Position numbers and translations under genes: made by a program. Positions 46,621 through 58,338 of a stretch of 64,000 bases of DNA are shown in pieces. Positions within the stretch are counted from its first letter, which is position 1. Every line of letters starts with the position of its first letter. Under the pieces are notes generated by a model. It worked only from the letters and a program-made list of their open reading frames with translations. It made no database searches and had not been told where the DNA came from. Where the stretch lies: the NCBI GenBank assembly GCA_963682025.1, contig OY821519.1:145142394-145206393 (forward strand). The letters are read 5' to 3'. This stretch comes from Cordilura impudica (lineage: Eukaryota; Arthropoda; Insecta; Diptera; Scathophagidae).

Positions 46621-47350
46621 ATTTTTCGTACTTTTTTGTAAATAACTATTATTTCCTTCAATTTTTTATTTGTTTCTACCATTTTTGCCACAATATTTAC
46701 ATGAAACGTATAAAAAATATTTGGAATAAATAACAAAAGCTGATTAATAGTAAACAAGAAACAGCTGATCACATAGTGCACCGCAAAAACTTACCTGCTA
46801 GCGTTGTATTGTCGTATAATTGTTTTGTACGGTAAGTAATTATACAACTGTTGTAAAATTTTAACACATACGACAAATACAACAGGTAGGACACCCTTGT
46901 GAATACCTTAAATAATAAAACGCAAGGGATTTCAAAATCTCGATTTGTGTAACGAGCAAAAAAATAACTAGTTTCTCAATACGAAAAATTAATTTGTTAA
47001 AAGTGTAGAATCCAAATTTGAATTCTTTACTTATGGCACGAAAGAGGAAAGCCTTATAAAGCTGTATTGTTAGGTTTTGAAATGTTCGACTCGGCTATAG
47101 TTAAAAATAAATTGTCTAACATGGGTCTACTGTTTGGAGGTAAACCTGGTAACACTATACTGTTTGGACGTAAACCAGGTTCTTATAATGAACAGTGAAT
47201 TTGTATTGTCTATTTTCAATGAAAATCTACATCTGTCAAGGAGTTAAGACAAAATTACTAGCGTATGAGACTTACAAAGACGTAGATCTTCCAAAATAAC
47301 CCAGTGTCATAACTGCTAAATACCAGGACTCAGTTCTTGACGCTGTAATG
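46621..47350. other. Intergenic, with a small inverted repeat
   Basis: 46793-46890 forms a short hairpin with TACCTG, TTGTATT and GTCGTA at both ends, possibly a tiny MITE. Two nearby direct repeats of CTGTTTGGAGGTAAACC type occur at 47130-47180. No gene. Confidence 0.4.
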
Positions 47351-47408
47351 TTAAAACTTTCTGTGGAAATTGTGCTGGCTCCCACAAAACAACAGAATGT
47401 AATTCTGG
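47350..47408 (+). pseudogene. Zinc-knuckle fragment of a retroelement gag
   Basis: The plus strand reads KTFCGNCAGSHKTTECNSGV then a stop. CGNCAGSHKTTEC fits CX2CX4HX4C. Only one knuckle is visible and no RT is nearby, so the source element cannot be named. Confidence 0.5.
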
Positions 47409-47559
47409 GGTCTAATTTTTGCAGTCATAATCGAACGTGTTTTTGTTCGACATGCGAATTTTTGTACTTTTGGGATTTTCTTATACGATAACCAATAATA
47501 TGTAACGTAATTAATGATTTTGGGATTCGATAGCAAGCGATCATTCGAATGCAACCTGC

Positions 47560-48053
47560 TGAAATTTTCTCCAATAAAGAGAAAAAAAAATGTAAGTGCA
47601 AAATATATATAATATATTTGAAAAAATTAAATTTTAGAATTTTAGGTCAAAAATAAATATATAGATAATAAAACTTTTAAGTTTATATAAATTTGCAGTC
47701 AGAGTAAATGAGGTCTACACGGATATAAAACCCAACATTTTGACACTTATTTTATGGAAAAATTTCAAAATTTTGTTGTGCGATTACCTATATGGCCTAA
47801 GTGTCCCTCGGTACCAAAGAAAATTTGATGGATATTTTTCGAAGTCATGTGTATAATTTCATTATATTCGGCCGTCATTTTTGCTTATAAACACAACAAA
47901 ATACCCCACCGAATCTCGTAACCACATAAAATAAAGCACCATACCAATAAATTATTAGATCTCTGGTAAGACCCAGCAAAGAGCCTAATAATAATTTATT
48001 TATAATTGTTGTTTCGAGTTTTGCCATCATCGCTCGAGATAAGAATCTCTCCT
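47560..48053. other. Intergenic, nothing recognised
   Basis: No gene or repeat family identified. Confidence 0.4.
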
Positions 48054-48285
48054 TTACGACCGAATGCTATGGCCCTGGGTTTTATAGAGACAACTGATGA
48101 TAGTGCCAGTTTTGTTCCAAGATATCATAGGCCAGTAAATGTACATCATCGGGAAATATGAAATAAATAAATTTTTCATTACCACATGGCTTAAGGCAGT
48201 GTCCCAATTCGATTTCCAGTAGTGGAGAATCATTTGGTTGGATATATTTACCACAATCGATATGCAAGACAAATTTGAATAAAAA
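48054..48285 (-). pseudogene. Unassigned coding-like fragment
   Basis: The minus strand from about 48275 stays open through FVLHIDCGKYIQPNDSPLLE, IELGHCLKPCGNEKFIYFIF and PDDVHLLAYDILEQNWHYHQ, then stops after LSL at 48082. Its composition (Cys, His, Trp, Asp, few Lys/Asn runs) is unlike the AT-rich noise around it. I cannot name a family. It could be an exon of a host gene, a processed fragment or part of a transposon. Confidence 0.35.
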
Positions 48286-48544
48286 GTGGATAAAATGTTG
48301 ATTACATTTTAGACAAAGAAAATTTTGAAAGGAATAGTCAAATTTGAAAAATAAAAATTTTGCTAAATTTCAAAAATATCAAATTTTTTATAAAATTTTC
48401 CAAACGTTTTATAAAATTTGACTATTCATCTAAAATTTGTACGGAATCGGAAGATGATGAATAAAACAAAAAACTAACTTAAATCAATTTTTTATTATTT
48501 TACTTCTTTTTAATGTAAATTTTTTAAATTTTATAATAAATACA

Positions 48545-51465
48545 TATGTGACCTGCTCCACAAAAAGGGACCTCTGCGCCGAAAAGAAGTTATTGAGAAA
48601 AACGCGTTTAAAAAAAGCGCTTCGTTTTTCCGTGTTTTGCGCATGATTATGCAACTCTTCCTTCAACCTGATCATCTGGCGATGTATTTCGACTCTCTGG
48701 TACTTTGCACGATGTTCACTATGCAGTGTTGCCTCTATGAAAAATATTTCTAACTATTAAAAACCTGTTTTTGCTAATTTTGTTTTCAAAATTACTAGAG
48801 CTGTTTTATTCCTTATCAAATTATCAATGTTTTGGATTTAAGCTGATAGAATTGAAGCTATTATTTATTATTATTTAGTTTATCTATTATTTAGTTAATT
48901 TCAGGTTAAAATAAATCTTAATTAACGTAAGAAAATGTGTCTGGAAGACGAATTTAAGAGTGTTGAAGAACAATACTTCAGTGATTGTTTGGAAGAATGT
49001 TTACCTATAGTCAGTAATGCGTCGGATGCATTTTCATCGCCAGAAGTTTCAGAAGCGCTGCAATTATATCTTCAAGATATTGAGGAAGAGCAAACTTTAT
49101 CGCAGTTTTTAGAAAAACCTTGCTGTACGAATGGATGCACTACTGTAATTCCGAAAGAACGAATTTTTTTTGCAAGAAATAACTTTTTGGAATTACAGAA
49201 AGATGAACAAGATTTAGTTATTCTAAGCCAAATTCAGTCTGGTAAAGGGCATAACGATTTCAATGACGCCTATAAAGATATATTGGCGAAAATCAAGTAT
49301 GGACGTAAGTCAACTCAAGACAGCTCAAAAGGTCACGTACTTTTTTACTTTCATCAGTTGCCCATCTGCCGCAAAATGTTTCTATTTTTACACGTTTGTG
49401 GACTGAAGAGGTATAAGAGTTTACTCGCACATTTCGATCGCCATGGTGTTGTGATGCGAATTCACGCATCGAAGAACAAACCCTGCACTAATCCGGCCGC
49501 ACTGCACCCGGAAGAAATCATTAAAGTAGTAGATTTTATAAAAAGTACGGCAGATCAATTAGCGATTCCATTACCCGGACGTATGCCTCGCCTCAAAGAA
49601 TATAAAGTAATGAAACTCCCCTCATCTGAAACAAAGTCCTCTTTGTATCGAACGTACATATCTTCACTTCAACCAGAAGATAGAAAATTGAGTAATCAGT
49701 CATTCAGGAAAATCTGGAACCTTTATGTACCATATATCACCATTATGAAACCCTCCGATGACTTATGCGACGTTTGCAGAGGTATTTTTAAAATAATTTA
49801 TTATTATGTGTAAAAAATGAACAATGTGTAACTAATAATTGAAATTCTTTGTACAGAGAATACGTTGGTGATTCCTCAGCTGAAAAATTGCGGAGAAGAA
49901 GAAAAAGAAAAACGAATTTCTTCTTTCATGGATCATATCCAAAAAGCAAAGAGTCAACGTGCCTACTACAAGAAATTTTGCACAGAAACCAATGAAGATG
50001 CCGATGTACGGTCTTTTGATTTTGCACAAAACCTCAATTACCACGTCAGTCCTCAGCAGCCGGGCAGTGCATATTTTAAGGCTGGTAGGAAGTGCTCAGT
50101 GTTCGGCATTACTATTGAATTATTGAAGAAGCAGGTACCTTTTCATTCATTATTGAATTTTTTAATTCCATCACCTTGACGATCTTAACATTTTTTATTT
50201 TCTTTTCAGTTTTTCTACTTGATTGATGAACAAGACGAAATAGGAAAAGGCCCAAATTGTACCATCAGCTTATTGCATCACCATCTTTCAACCTCATCTG
50301 TACCTGTCAAAACCTTGATATTATTTAGTGACAACTGCGTTGCGCAAAATAAAAATAATGCGGTTCTTGGATACCTTATGTGGAGAGTGGCCAGAGGATT
50401 AAACAAACAGATTTATTTCAACTTTCTTCTAACGGGGCACACCAAATTTTCGCCAGATAGATACTTTGAAATTTTTAAAGCCAAGTACGCCATCAGTAAT
50501 ATTGATAATTACGAAGATATCAAGAACTGCGTGACTGCCTCTTCTCCCTCCGGCTGTAATAAACCAGTGACAATGGAAAACGTCACATGGTATGATTGGG
50601 TTGAAAATTTCAAGAAGTTTTTCAAGCCATTAGTTAGAATTACGACCTTTCACCACTTCACCATTAGTAAGGATAGCGTGGAAGCGAAATTATTCGCAGA
50701 TAGCCAGGATACAATAAAATTTGAGCTACGTATCTGCACCGATGATTTATCCTAATGTTATTACTCCGGATGGATTAAACTTAGAAAGACAATGGTATTT
50801 ATACAAAAATATAAGAGAGCTTGTTTTCGATAAGAAAAAGTGCGATGATGTGGCTCCGAAGCCTCAAAAACCGATGAAGAAGAAGTCAGCGAAATCCAAA
50901 GAATTTACATCAACCGAAAACAAGGCAGTCACCAAAAAAAATAAGAACTAAAAAAAACTGACTGAAAACAAAACTGAGACTCCTAAAAAATCGGTAGCAA
51001 AAGTGGAAAAACTCCCTAAGAAGACAGCTGCAGTTGAAAAAGATCAAGCTGATGTGAAAACCAGAAACAAAGACGGAGATAAACAATCTATAAATAAACG
51101 TGCTACAATGGTAAATAAATCGGAGATGAAAATAACAAAAAAAAAAAAACTGGAAGAACTTCCTAAAAAAAAAAATCAGACAAAGGTGAAAAGCAGCAAA
51201 ATACAGAAGAACCACTAAAAAAGCGTGTTAGGAGTAAAAAATAGTAAAATTTTGATATTTTTGTAATTTTGTACCTTTGATATTGAACTTTTTTTAAATT
51301 TCAAATATATACATATATTATCTGTTTATATCACATTTTTAAATTTTTTCATTAATTATGTTCATCTTTACAGGTGATTTGTAAAGTGCGGCATTGAATC
51401 ACTCAAAATGTAAAAAAAAATTTTTTCGGCGCAGAGGTCCCTTTTCGTGGAGCAAGTCACATATA
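48545..51465 (+). mobile_element. TIR-bounded DNA transposon, about 2.9 kb, superfamily unassigned
   Basis: Inverted ends of about 40 bp: TATGTGACCTGCTCCACAAA on the left and, reverse complemented, TATGTGACTTGCTCCACGAA on the right, both continuing AAGGGACCTCTGCGCCGAAAA. TA lies on both outer sides (…CATA/TATATG), consistent with a TA or AT target. The ends keep about 95 percent identity and the enclosed gene is almost open, so the insertion is fairly young. It encodes one gene on the plus strand with two short introns. Confidence 0.8.
48935..51218 (+). CDS. Transposase-like protein of the DNC-QNKNN family, three exons, 3' end frameshifted
   Basis: Probable transposase of the surrounding TIR element. 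Exons: 48935-49781, 49857-50134, 50210-50755; introns of 75 bp each with GT...TACAG and GT...TTTCAG, and both joins keep frame, giving 556 residues. The start MCLEDEFKSVEEQYF is acidic. Landmarks are CCTNGCTTVIP (residues about 64-74), CDVCRENT across the first join, LIDEQDEIGKGPN, then ILFSDNCVAQNKNNAVLGYL and LTGHTKFSPDRYF. Proteins with DNC..QNKNN and GHTK..D are common uncharacterised, transposon-linked proteins in arthropods; the SDN Asp and GHTK..D Asp are candidate catalytic residues (inference). The stop at 50753 looks like a 1-base slip, since YPNVITPDGL and LYKNIRELVFD follow in another frame, then a Lys-rich tail to 51218 with one more TAA at 50949. Confidence 0.75.
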
Positions 51466-52487
51466 TGTTTTTTGTTTACATTTTCTGTTGAATCTGTTAC
51501 ACTTATGTAGTGTTGTAACACATATTTATTTCCGTCTTTATCAATACTGAAACAATAAATCGAAATAAATTTCGATATAAAATTATTTAGGTCACGATTG
51601 CAAAAATTAGGCCCCAGGTAATAAACTAAAGTCATCCTATACAGATTATATTCCCGATAAAAGCTTATATACCAAATTTCATCTAAATATATATTTCTTT
51701 AATTGCGAAACATGATGGGGCGAACTTCGTAAAATTGACTAAAAAGTGATTTAGAGTCGACAAGTAATCGTTTTGTTGTTAATCGGTTAGTTAGTAACCA
51801 GTGTTATACCTTCATCACAAACAAAGCCGACAGCAAAACGAACACATAGCCACTTGTACTATATTAAAACGATTGTAGGGAGAGGAAAACATTTACCAAA
51901 AATAATGACACTGTCATAGAGTAACATAAAAGCCCTTTGTATGGTGGTTGTCGAATAGTAACAAAAAAGGCTTTGACTGCTGTGGATGATGTTGTTGCTT
52001 TTACGATGTGGTAGTAGTTGATTTTATATTTTTTTTTACGTTTGTTGTTGTTTTGACTATTTGGTTTTCTATTGTGCTTGTTTAAAATCAACTACAAGTT
52101 CCTTCCATCGAAAATTTTCTTATCATGTAATTTTTGCCTTACTGACGACTAAGAGAATCAATTATGGGGTCTCTGAGTAAAAAGTGTAAATTTGGAGAGA
52201 AGGTATTTTAATATGTACAATTTTCTTAAATATGAAGTGTTGTATATAAAAAAAGAAAAGCGCCAATTCAGCGCCAATTCAGCGCCAATTCAGCGCTTTT
52301 CTTTTTAAAGGCGCTAAATGTAAAAATGCGCTTTTTGCAAAGTTATAAAGCGCTAAACCTAGCGTGGAAATCTGAAAAGTTGGCATCGCTGCCATTGAAC
52401 TAGTTAAGGTATTGATATTCCAATCTGAAAAAGTAAGAAATTTATAGTTGATGTCAACATGGACCACCATGTCATTAGAGAATTGGC
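51466..52487. other. Intergenic, with a GCGC-box cluster
   Basis: 52256-52365 holds three tandem copies of GCGCCAATTCA and several more GCGCT/AGCGC motifs. No gene. Remainder is AT-rich. Confidence 0.4.
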
Positions 52488-53140
52488 CTTAGGGTATAAA
52501 AAAAATACGCAAAACCCTGAATGAAATTTCTATTAATTTTTTTGCATGTAGATTTGAAAAAATTCATATCGGATGCTATATTTACATGGGTAATAGGTCT
52601 AAATGCACGGCTCCTAATTATATTTGGTAAAGTCACTTTTTTTTGTAAAAAATATACATATGAAATTCTAGAAAAATCTGCGAAATATTTTTGCTTGTTA
52701 AAGATAAGGAGGCAGCTTTTTATGAGTACTATTACTACGAATTTTTCTATAGAGTTCATTTTTGGACAACTGATACATGGATGTAATAAACATACACAAA
52801 CCCAATTAAGTCGATGCCAAAGGTATCATTTGTATTGGGACTAGGTCTGAACATGAACCGATTTTCACCAATTTCAATAGCGTTGATCCTATGGCCGACA
52901 GAAGATCATATACTAAATTTAATGGAAATATATTTTTATATGCGACCTGTAGTTTGATGACAAGGTTTACATGGACACACAGACGAACGGACGGACGGAC
53001 ATCTCTAAATCGGCTCAGAAAGTGATTTTGATTAGATCGGTATAACAAAAGATGCGTCTAGGTCGAATATTTTTGGTAGTTATAAACATCAGCACAAACT
53101 CATTACACCCTGACCACATAGTATTATAAGGTATAAAAAG
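52488..53140 (-). mobile_element. mini-me/DINE-like element (family A), reverse
   Basis: Reverse copy with TCATATCGGATGCTATATTT, GGACGGACGGACA (complement of the GTCC tract) near 52988-53000, AAAGTGATTTTGATTAGATC and a degraded 5' stem ACCACATAGTATTATAAGG. Its 3' palindrome is missing. Confidence 0.7.
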
Positions 53141-55539
53141 ATGATTTGGCCAAATTCATAAATCCGCGAACTTGAAATTGAAAAGTCATCTTTTCATTTA
53201 ATTTTTAATTACCTACGAGTTAAGTTTAAAAAGTCACGGACTTATTAAGGCACTCTCGTATAATTTCAAATAATAGAAAGGATTACATTTGTAATGTAAG
53301 ATAAGCATGGCATAATTTTTGAAACACACCACTAGATGAAGTAGCAACATTATTTGTTCATCGGCAACATCCTTCTGTTTATTACTTCAACTCGTACTTA
53401 ATCAACTGTTAAACTCATACATTAAAATGCACAAAATAAAACGTCAAATGTTTTCTTCCGTACGCGATTTAGCCAATCATACTGTGCTTTTTCAATTTTA
53501 AGAATTTATGAAAATTATAAAAAGAATTTACATTTTAAACTCATATCACAAACTAAAGTTTAAAATATGGGAAGATTAGTTACAACAACTACACGAGTTA
53601 CAACATAAAAAGTTTTTTTTTAAGAATTTATGAAAATAATTGAAATTCCAAAAAAAAAAATAATAATTCAGCGATGATTTAAAATTTAATTGTAAAACAC
53701 CAGCCTGGGCACACACAGACTATCAGTTTCTTACCTGCCAAATTTAAACCAAACGTATAATGAGAAATGAAAAGTTTTTTATTGCATTAAATATTATTTA
53801 AAATCTACCCCAGGTAATTTGAAAATTTCTTTTAGATGAAACCACAAAGTTTTAAAAGCTGAATTGTTTAACAATATTAAAACTTTTTGGAATTCGAAAA
53901 TTCATAAATTCTGAAAAGTTGTTTCCGTTTAAAAATTTTTAAATTCGTTTTCAAATCCATCTATCTTATTCCGCAAAAAATATATGAATTCGTTGACTTT
54001 AAAAAAGACGACTCTTGGCATTTTTTGTCATAAGAAAAAAATAGAATAATGAATGAGACGACTTATTAGGCGCCACATTCATGTAGGAAAATTAATCAGA
54101 CTGTTGACAATAGAATCCTTTGGGATTTTTAAATAACAATAACATGCTTTCATAAAAGTCTCGTTTGTCTACAAAAAACAATATTTTGAATAAAACACGT
54201 TTGTTTCTATTTACTACTTAAGAATAGACGAAATTGAAAGAAAGTAAATGTAATAGATTTATCAATAAACAACCAAAAAAGTAAAATAAATTGTTTTGGG
54301 AAATCATAAAACTTAAGGGATTTTTATATCCTTTATTTGTTTATATATTTTTTTTTTATATTCAAAGATTTAATGTGTACTTACAATATATTTATAGCAC
54401 ATAAAAAAAATACAAGTGTCCTACGGGTTTCTTTTCATCAAAATGATACCAATAAATGATACGTTTGATTATCGTGATTATGATTATTTTGAGTAAACTA
54501 TATTTTATTGGCATGTTTGTCTTTAGACAGACTTTATTGATTAACGGATGGATGCTTTTCATAGGAATTGTGACTTCATTGTTTATATATTAGTATAATT
54601 ACATTCTTTGGATATAAAATAGACACCTAAATACACCATATTAGACCAAGATATACTTCAGTGATTGATGAGACTGCAACCTTACAAACCAGCAAAACCA
54701 AAAAGATTTTTTAGTACCTATTGGAGCTATCATTACGTTTCGTTCGTTAGAAGAAAAAAAAAACATTATAAAAATTGTATTACATTTGAAATTTTAGAAG
54801 AAAATTTATTCAACAGACTTTAATTATTGCTTTGTGATGGGAAAAATACTATTAGAGCCATATTATGGGTTCGTAAACATTACGACAAAACAACTTTATA
54901 TTCAGTGATGATGAAGTGGAATTCTCGACATAAACAGATCGTCTTGATGCGGCAGTTACTGAAGGAAATATAAAAACTAATAACAAAATTGTTGTGGTGA
55001 TCGAAAAGTTTAAGTACCCAGGAAAAATTTCATAATAGCAGCTCATTGATTTTTGGATTACAAATAATGACCTACCCCTGCCCACTGCATTACTTCTAAA
55101 GTGAAAAGAAGACATTACAAATAATGTGTTCTACAGCTACTTATATTTCATGCCAGCTCCTTGCATACTGCATTACTTTCAAAGTGCAAATAAAGAGTCC
55201 TAGGCAACTACCTCCAGTGATATCCCCGTGTTAAAATAATGAGCTTATCAGGCAAACTTCAACCAGTTACTTCTCCTTCTAAAATCCATTATTTGGTAAT
55301 GTTTTTTTTCCTGGATATGGAATTTTTTAAATATATTTTTAAAATATATTTAATATATATTTTGAAAATATTTCTTTAGCATATTTTAGGCCATATACCC
55401 TTGTCTACATAAATGTTTCATATAAAAAGCAATTCGTCTTAGCCCAAGGCAATATGGTGAATCAAACAATTTTCTTTTTAAGAGCATATTTAAAACTTTT
55501 CATATATTAAAATAACTATCGTAGTATCTTTTTCTTTAG
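53141..55539. other. Intergenic, no recognised gene
   Basis: AT-rich. A loose duplication of CTGCATTACTT..AAAGTG occurs near 55083-55105 and 55168-55190. Open frames (for example 54852-55115 minus) lack motifs. Confidence 0.4.
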
Positions 55540-55990
55540 AAATTTTATTGTTATCAATGAGATTTTTGTACGCATTGCTTTTTATCTTATATGTAAAATG
55601 GAGTTTTGTATGTTTGTTTGTACGTTTGTTTGTGGTATATAGGAGACTACACCACTGGACCAATCGTCTTGAAATTCTTACAGTAGGTAACTGCCCATCC
55701 GGAAGGAAAAATAGGCTTTATTTTTTGGATTTTTCACAAAAATGAGCGGAATCGGACTAATGGGAGCGCAACACCCATAAAAAGTCAATATTTAAAGTCA
55801 TAGATCTGGAGTAATATAATAGAAAAAGCCTTGGGACTTCGTCTGACTTCATGAGTTATTAATGTGATTAGTTGCCTGAAAAATGAGCGGGATCAGACCA
55901 ATGGGCGTGGCACCTCCTCTCCAAAAAAAAATATGAAAATGACAGTCTTGAAACTTTTGACATGTTCATTAATTACGAATGTGGGTAGTC
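55540..55990 (+). mobile_element. Helitron-related fragment, plus orientation
   Basis: Carries GAGCGGGATCAGACCAATGG and GCGTGGCACCTCC, reverse complements of the unit core in the 1336-3204 Helitron, plus a degraded unit just before it with GAGCGCAACACCC. TTTGTACGTTTGTTTGTGG near 55615 resembles the (CAAA)n stretch beside that Helitron's 5' end in inverted form. Neither terminus is intact. Confidence 0.55.
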
Positions 55991-55994
55991 ATGG

Positions 55995-56425
55995 GACATA
56001 TGGGCGGAATCGCCAAAATCAAAAATCGCTAAAACAGAAAGTCGCGAATAACAATAATCGCCATAATCAAAAATCACAAAAGAAAAAAATCGTCAATATC
56101 AAAAATCGCCAAAAGCCAATATCCCGAATATCAAAAATCGCCTGAAACAAAAATTCTCCAAACCGAAAATCGAGAATAAAAAAAAAAAAAACAAAAATGC
56201 TAAATCAAAAATCGACAAAACTGAAAATCGCGAATAACAAAAATCGTCAAAATCGAAAATATCAAAACACAAAAGTCGCCAAAATCAAAAATTACCAAAA
56301 CCGAAAATCGATAATTACAAAAATCGCCAAAATCAAAAATCGCAAATAACAAAAATCGCTACAAAAAATGCAAAAAAATTGCCAAAACCGAAAATCGAGC
56401 TTAACGAAATTTGACAAAATCAACA
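55995..56425. repeat. Simple-sequence array of AAAATCGC(C/G)A-type units
   Basis: About 430 bp of loosely repeated words such as AAAAATCGCCAAAATC and AAAATCGCGAATAAC, with unit length drifting between 12 and 18. A short inverted stretch with the same words lies inside the Helitron at 1990-2105, so the array is part of that family's body. Open reading of such DNA is meaningless. Confidence 0.75.
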
Positions 56426-56580
56426 AGTAAGAAAATTATAGTCGGCCTAGCCCGACTATACGATACCCTATACCATGGTTAAGAAACCCTATCTCTTCGG
56501 TCCAACTAATTGGATATAGCAAATAAGCATAAACCAAATTTGAGTGGTATGAAGAACCACAAAGTGGTATAGGGTATAAT
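56426..56580 (-). mobile_element. Internally deleted mini-me/DINE-like element (family A)
   Basis: Both ends kept, interior lost: CAAGTAAGAAAATTATAGTC with palindrome TAGTCGGCCTAGCCCGACTA at one end, then CCAAATTTGAGTGGTATG and ACCACAAAGTGGTATAGGGT at the other. The element is only about 155 bp. Confidence 0.75.
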
Positions 56581-57106
56581 TAACAAAACTGTCTAGAAAT
56601 TGGCCGATATATTTGACATATTACTGCGGTGCTCGTAGAAAAATTTGGATTTTTGTATAAATCATTAATAAATGAAAAAGTTAATACATAATCACAGATA
56701 CTTACTGTAGAAGACTTAGAAAGAAAAGTTCAACATTTTGTAACAGATATTCAGCAAGCGGTATGGAGTTGCTCTCCCGAAATAAAATGTTTTCATAATT
56801 AACTAAAAATTCTTGAAAGCTAAGAAAAAAATGACAACAGTCTAGATGTTTTTATGTTAAAACTTTGCTGGACAATGATACTCAAAATCTAAAAAGACAA
56901 TTAAAGATTGAAAAATTGAAAATTTTAACCATCATCGGTTAGACCTAATGTATGAAAATAAAATCGACTTCTCGCTATGGAAGGCTACAAAGCAACTTAA
57001 CCAATCAACTCAAACAAAATCAGCTCTTGGGCGAGAACGAATATACTAAAGGTTAACTTATATATGCTGAATACTTAAGCACCGTTGTTGCAAACGGCAT
57101 CTTAAA

Positions 57107-58338
57107 TCTGTGGTCACAAGCATTAACCGCCTAAGTAGAAAATCATGCTTTCAAAAAAATAACGTTTTATATCTATAATATTAATAGGCTAAGCGATTTC
57201 TTGTGACTGATGTTTTGTTCAACCGTTTTATCCCGATTTTGGCCAAACATATATTATTTGAAAAGTATTTCTTTTTAGCCGTTTTGCAGATTTACAGATT
57301 TTTAAATTTTTTCCTTTATTTTGAGTAAATTGTTTTTAAAATTGCTAGCAAAACATACATAAAATTATACAATGCTATGTGTGTGTTTATTAAATTTGTT
57401 AATGTGTTTGTAATAAAAATGAATTTGTTTTTTACGTTGATTTGTGAATTGGCTATAATTGATTAGCATACTTTTAGGGTCTTTATTCAATGAAAAAATA
57501 AAATTTTGCTCGAAATTTTCTGCTAGTAAATATAATTGGGCTTCATTACGACTAAGGTCAATATATTTTCATTAATAACTGTTTAATAAACAGTGTTAGA
57601 GAAACGGGGCTTTCACGTATATATAAAAGTAGAATATGATAAAAGCATACATAACTCAAATCGTTCTTAAGTCGACTTAGGCCGAGGCCATGCAATGAGC
57701 GGCAGAGCGATTACCGGAAAAAATTAAAACATATGAAATACTACTGAAGTGGCCACACAATGAGTGAGTGGCATTTCTGAGCTTCTAAGCGGCGCCGCTC
57801 AGGAATAGAACATGTTCTAATTTTTAGTTGTTTTCTGAGCCGCAAAGAATAAAAATGGCAAAAAAAAAATGGCTTTTCTTTGTTTTGTCAATCTGTAGCG
57901 CGATTCAGTAACTTCTTTTTAACGATAATCGAATCGTTAAAAAAAGAAAACAAAATTATCGATTTTGGTATTCAATAAAATTTTTAAACGATATTCGATA
58001 TTGGTAAAGTCAACTGTTGTTGTTATCTTAACGACAACCATTTTTGTGTTGTTTTTCAATCGATAAAAACTTAAAAAGGTTGAAATGTAGTTATACATAA
58101 ATAAAAATCATAAAGTAGTGAAAATATTTTGCTTTTATTATAAAAACTATTTATATAAATAATAAATAATAACATTGACAATGGCATTTTGACAACTAAC
58201 CGCTCAGAAATGACGCTCAGTAATAAGCCACTTGCCGCTCAAACTCGCCGCTCTGCCGCTAATCGCTGTACCGCTTGCCGCTTTGCCGCTCATTGCTTGG
58301 CCTCGGCCTTAGGCGGTTATCGCTTGTAACGCGAAAAT
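57107..58338. mobile_element. MITE of the 14.1-kb family, enlarged by nested insertions
   Basis: Left end TCTGTGGTCACAAGCATTAA and, near the right end, CTTAGGCGGTTATCGCTTGT, as in the 250-bp copy at 14128. Between them lie two insertions: a dispersed repeat at about 57170-57480 (inverted relative to 14438-14812) and a hAT-like element at 57682-58305. The MITE itself interrupts a Jockey ORF2, making three levels of nesting. Confidence 0.75.
57682..58305. mobile_element. hAT-like non-autonomous element with GCCGCT-rich ends
   Basis: Ends CCGAGGCCATGCAATGAGCG and, reverse complemented, CGAGGCCAAGCAATGAGCGG. Subterminal GCCGCT/AGCGGC words are repeated about ten times, mostly at the right end. 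Flanks GACTTAGG and GCCTTAGG fit an 8-bp duplication with one mismatch, and the empty site CGACTTAGGCGGTTA is seen at 14346-14360. The interior 57900-58170 matches 34685-35130. Confidence 0.7.

Noticed and set aside
49832..50044. Minus-strand frame of 70 codons
   Set aside because: Antisense to exon 2 of the DNC-QNKNN gene, which has the better splice and motif support.
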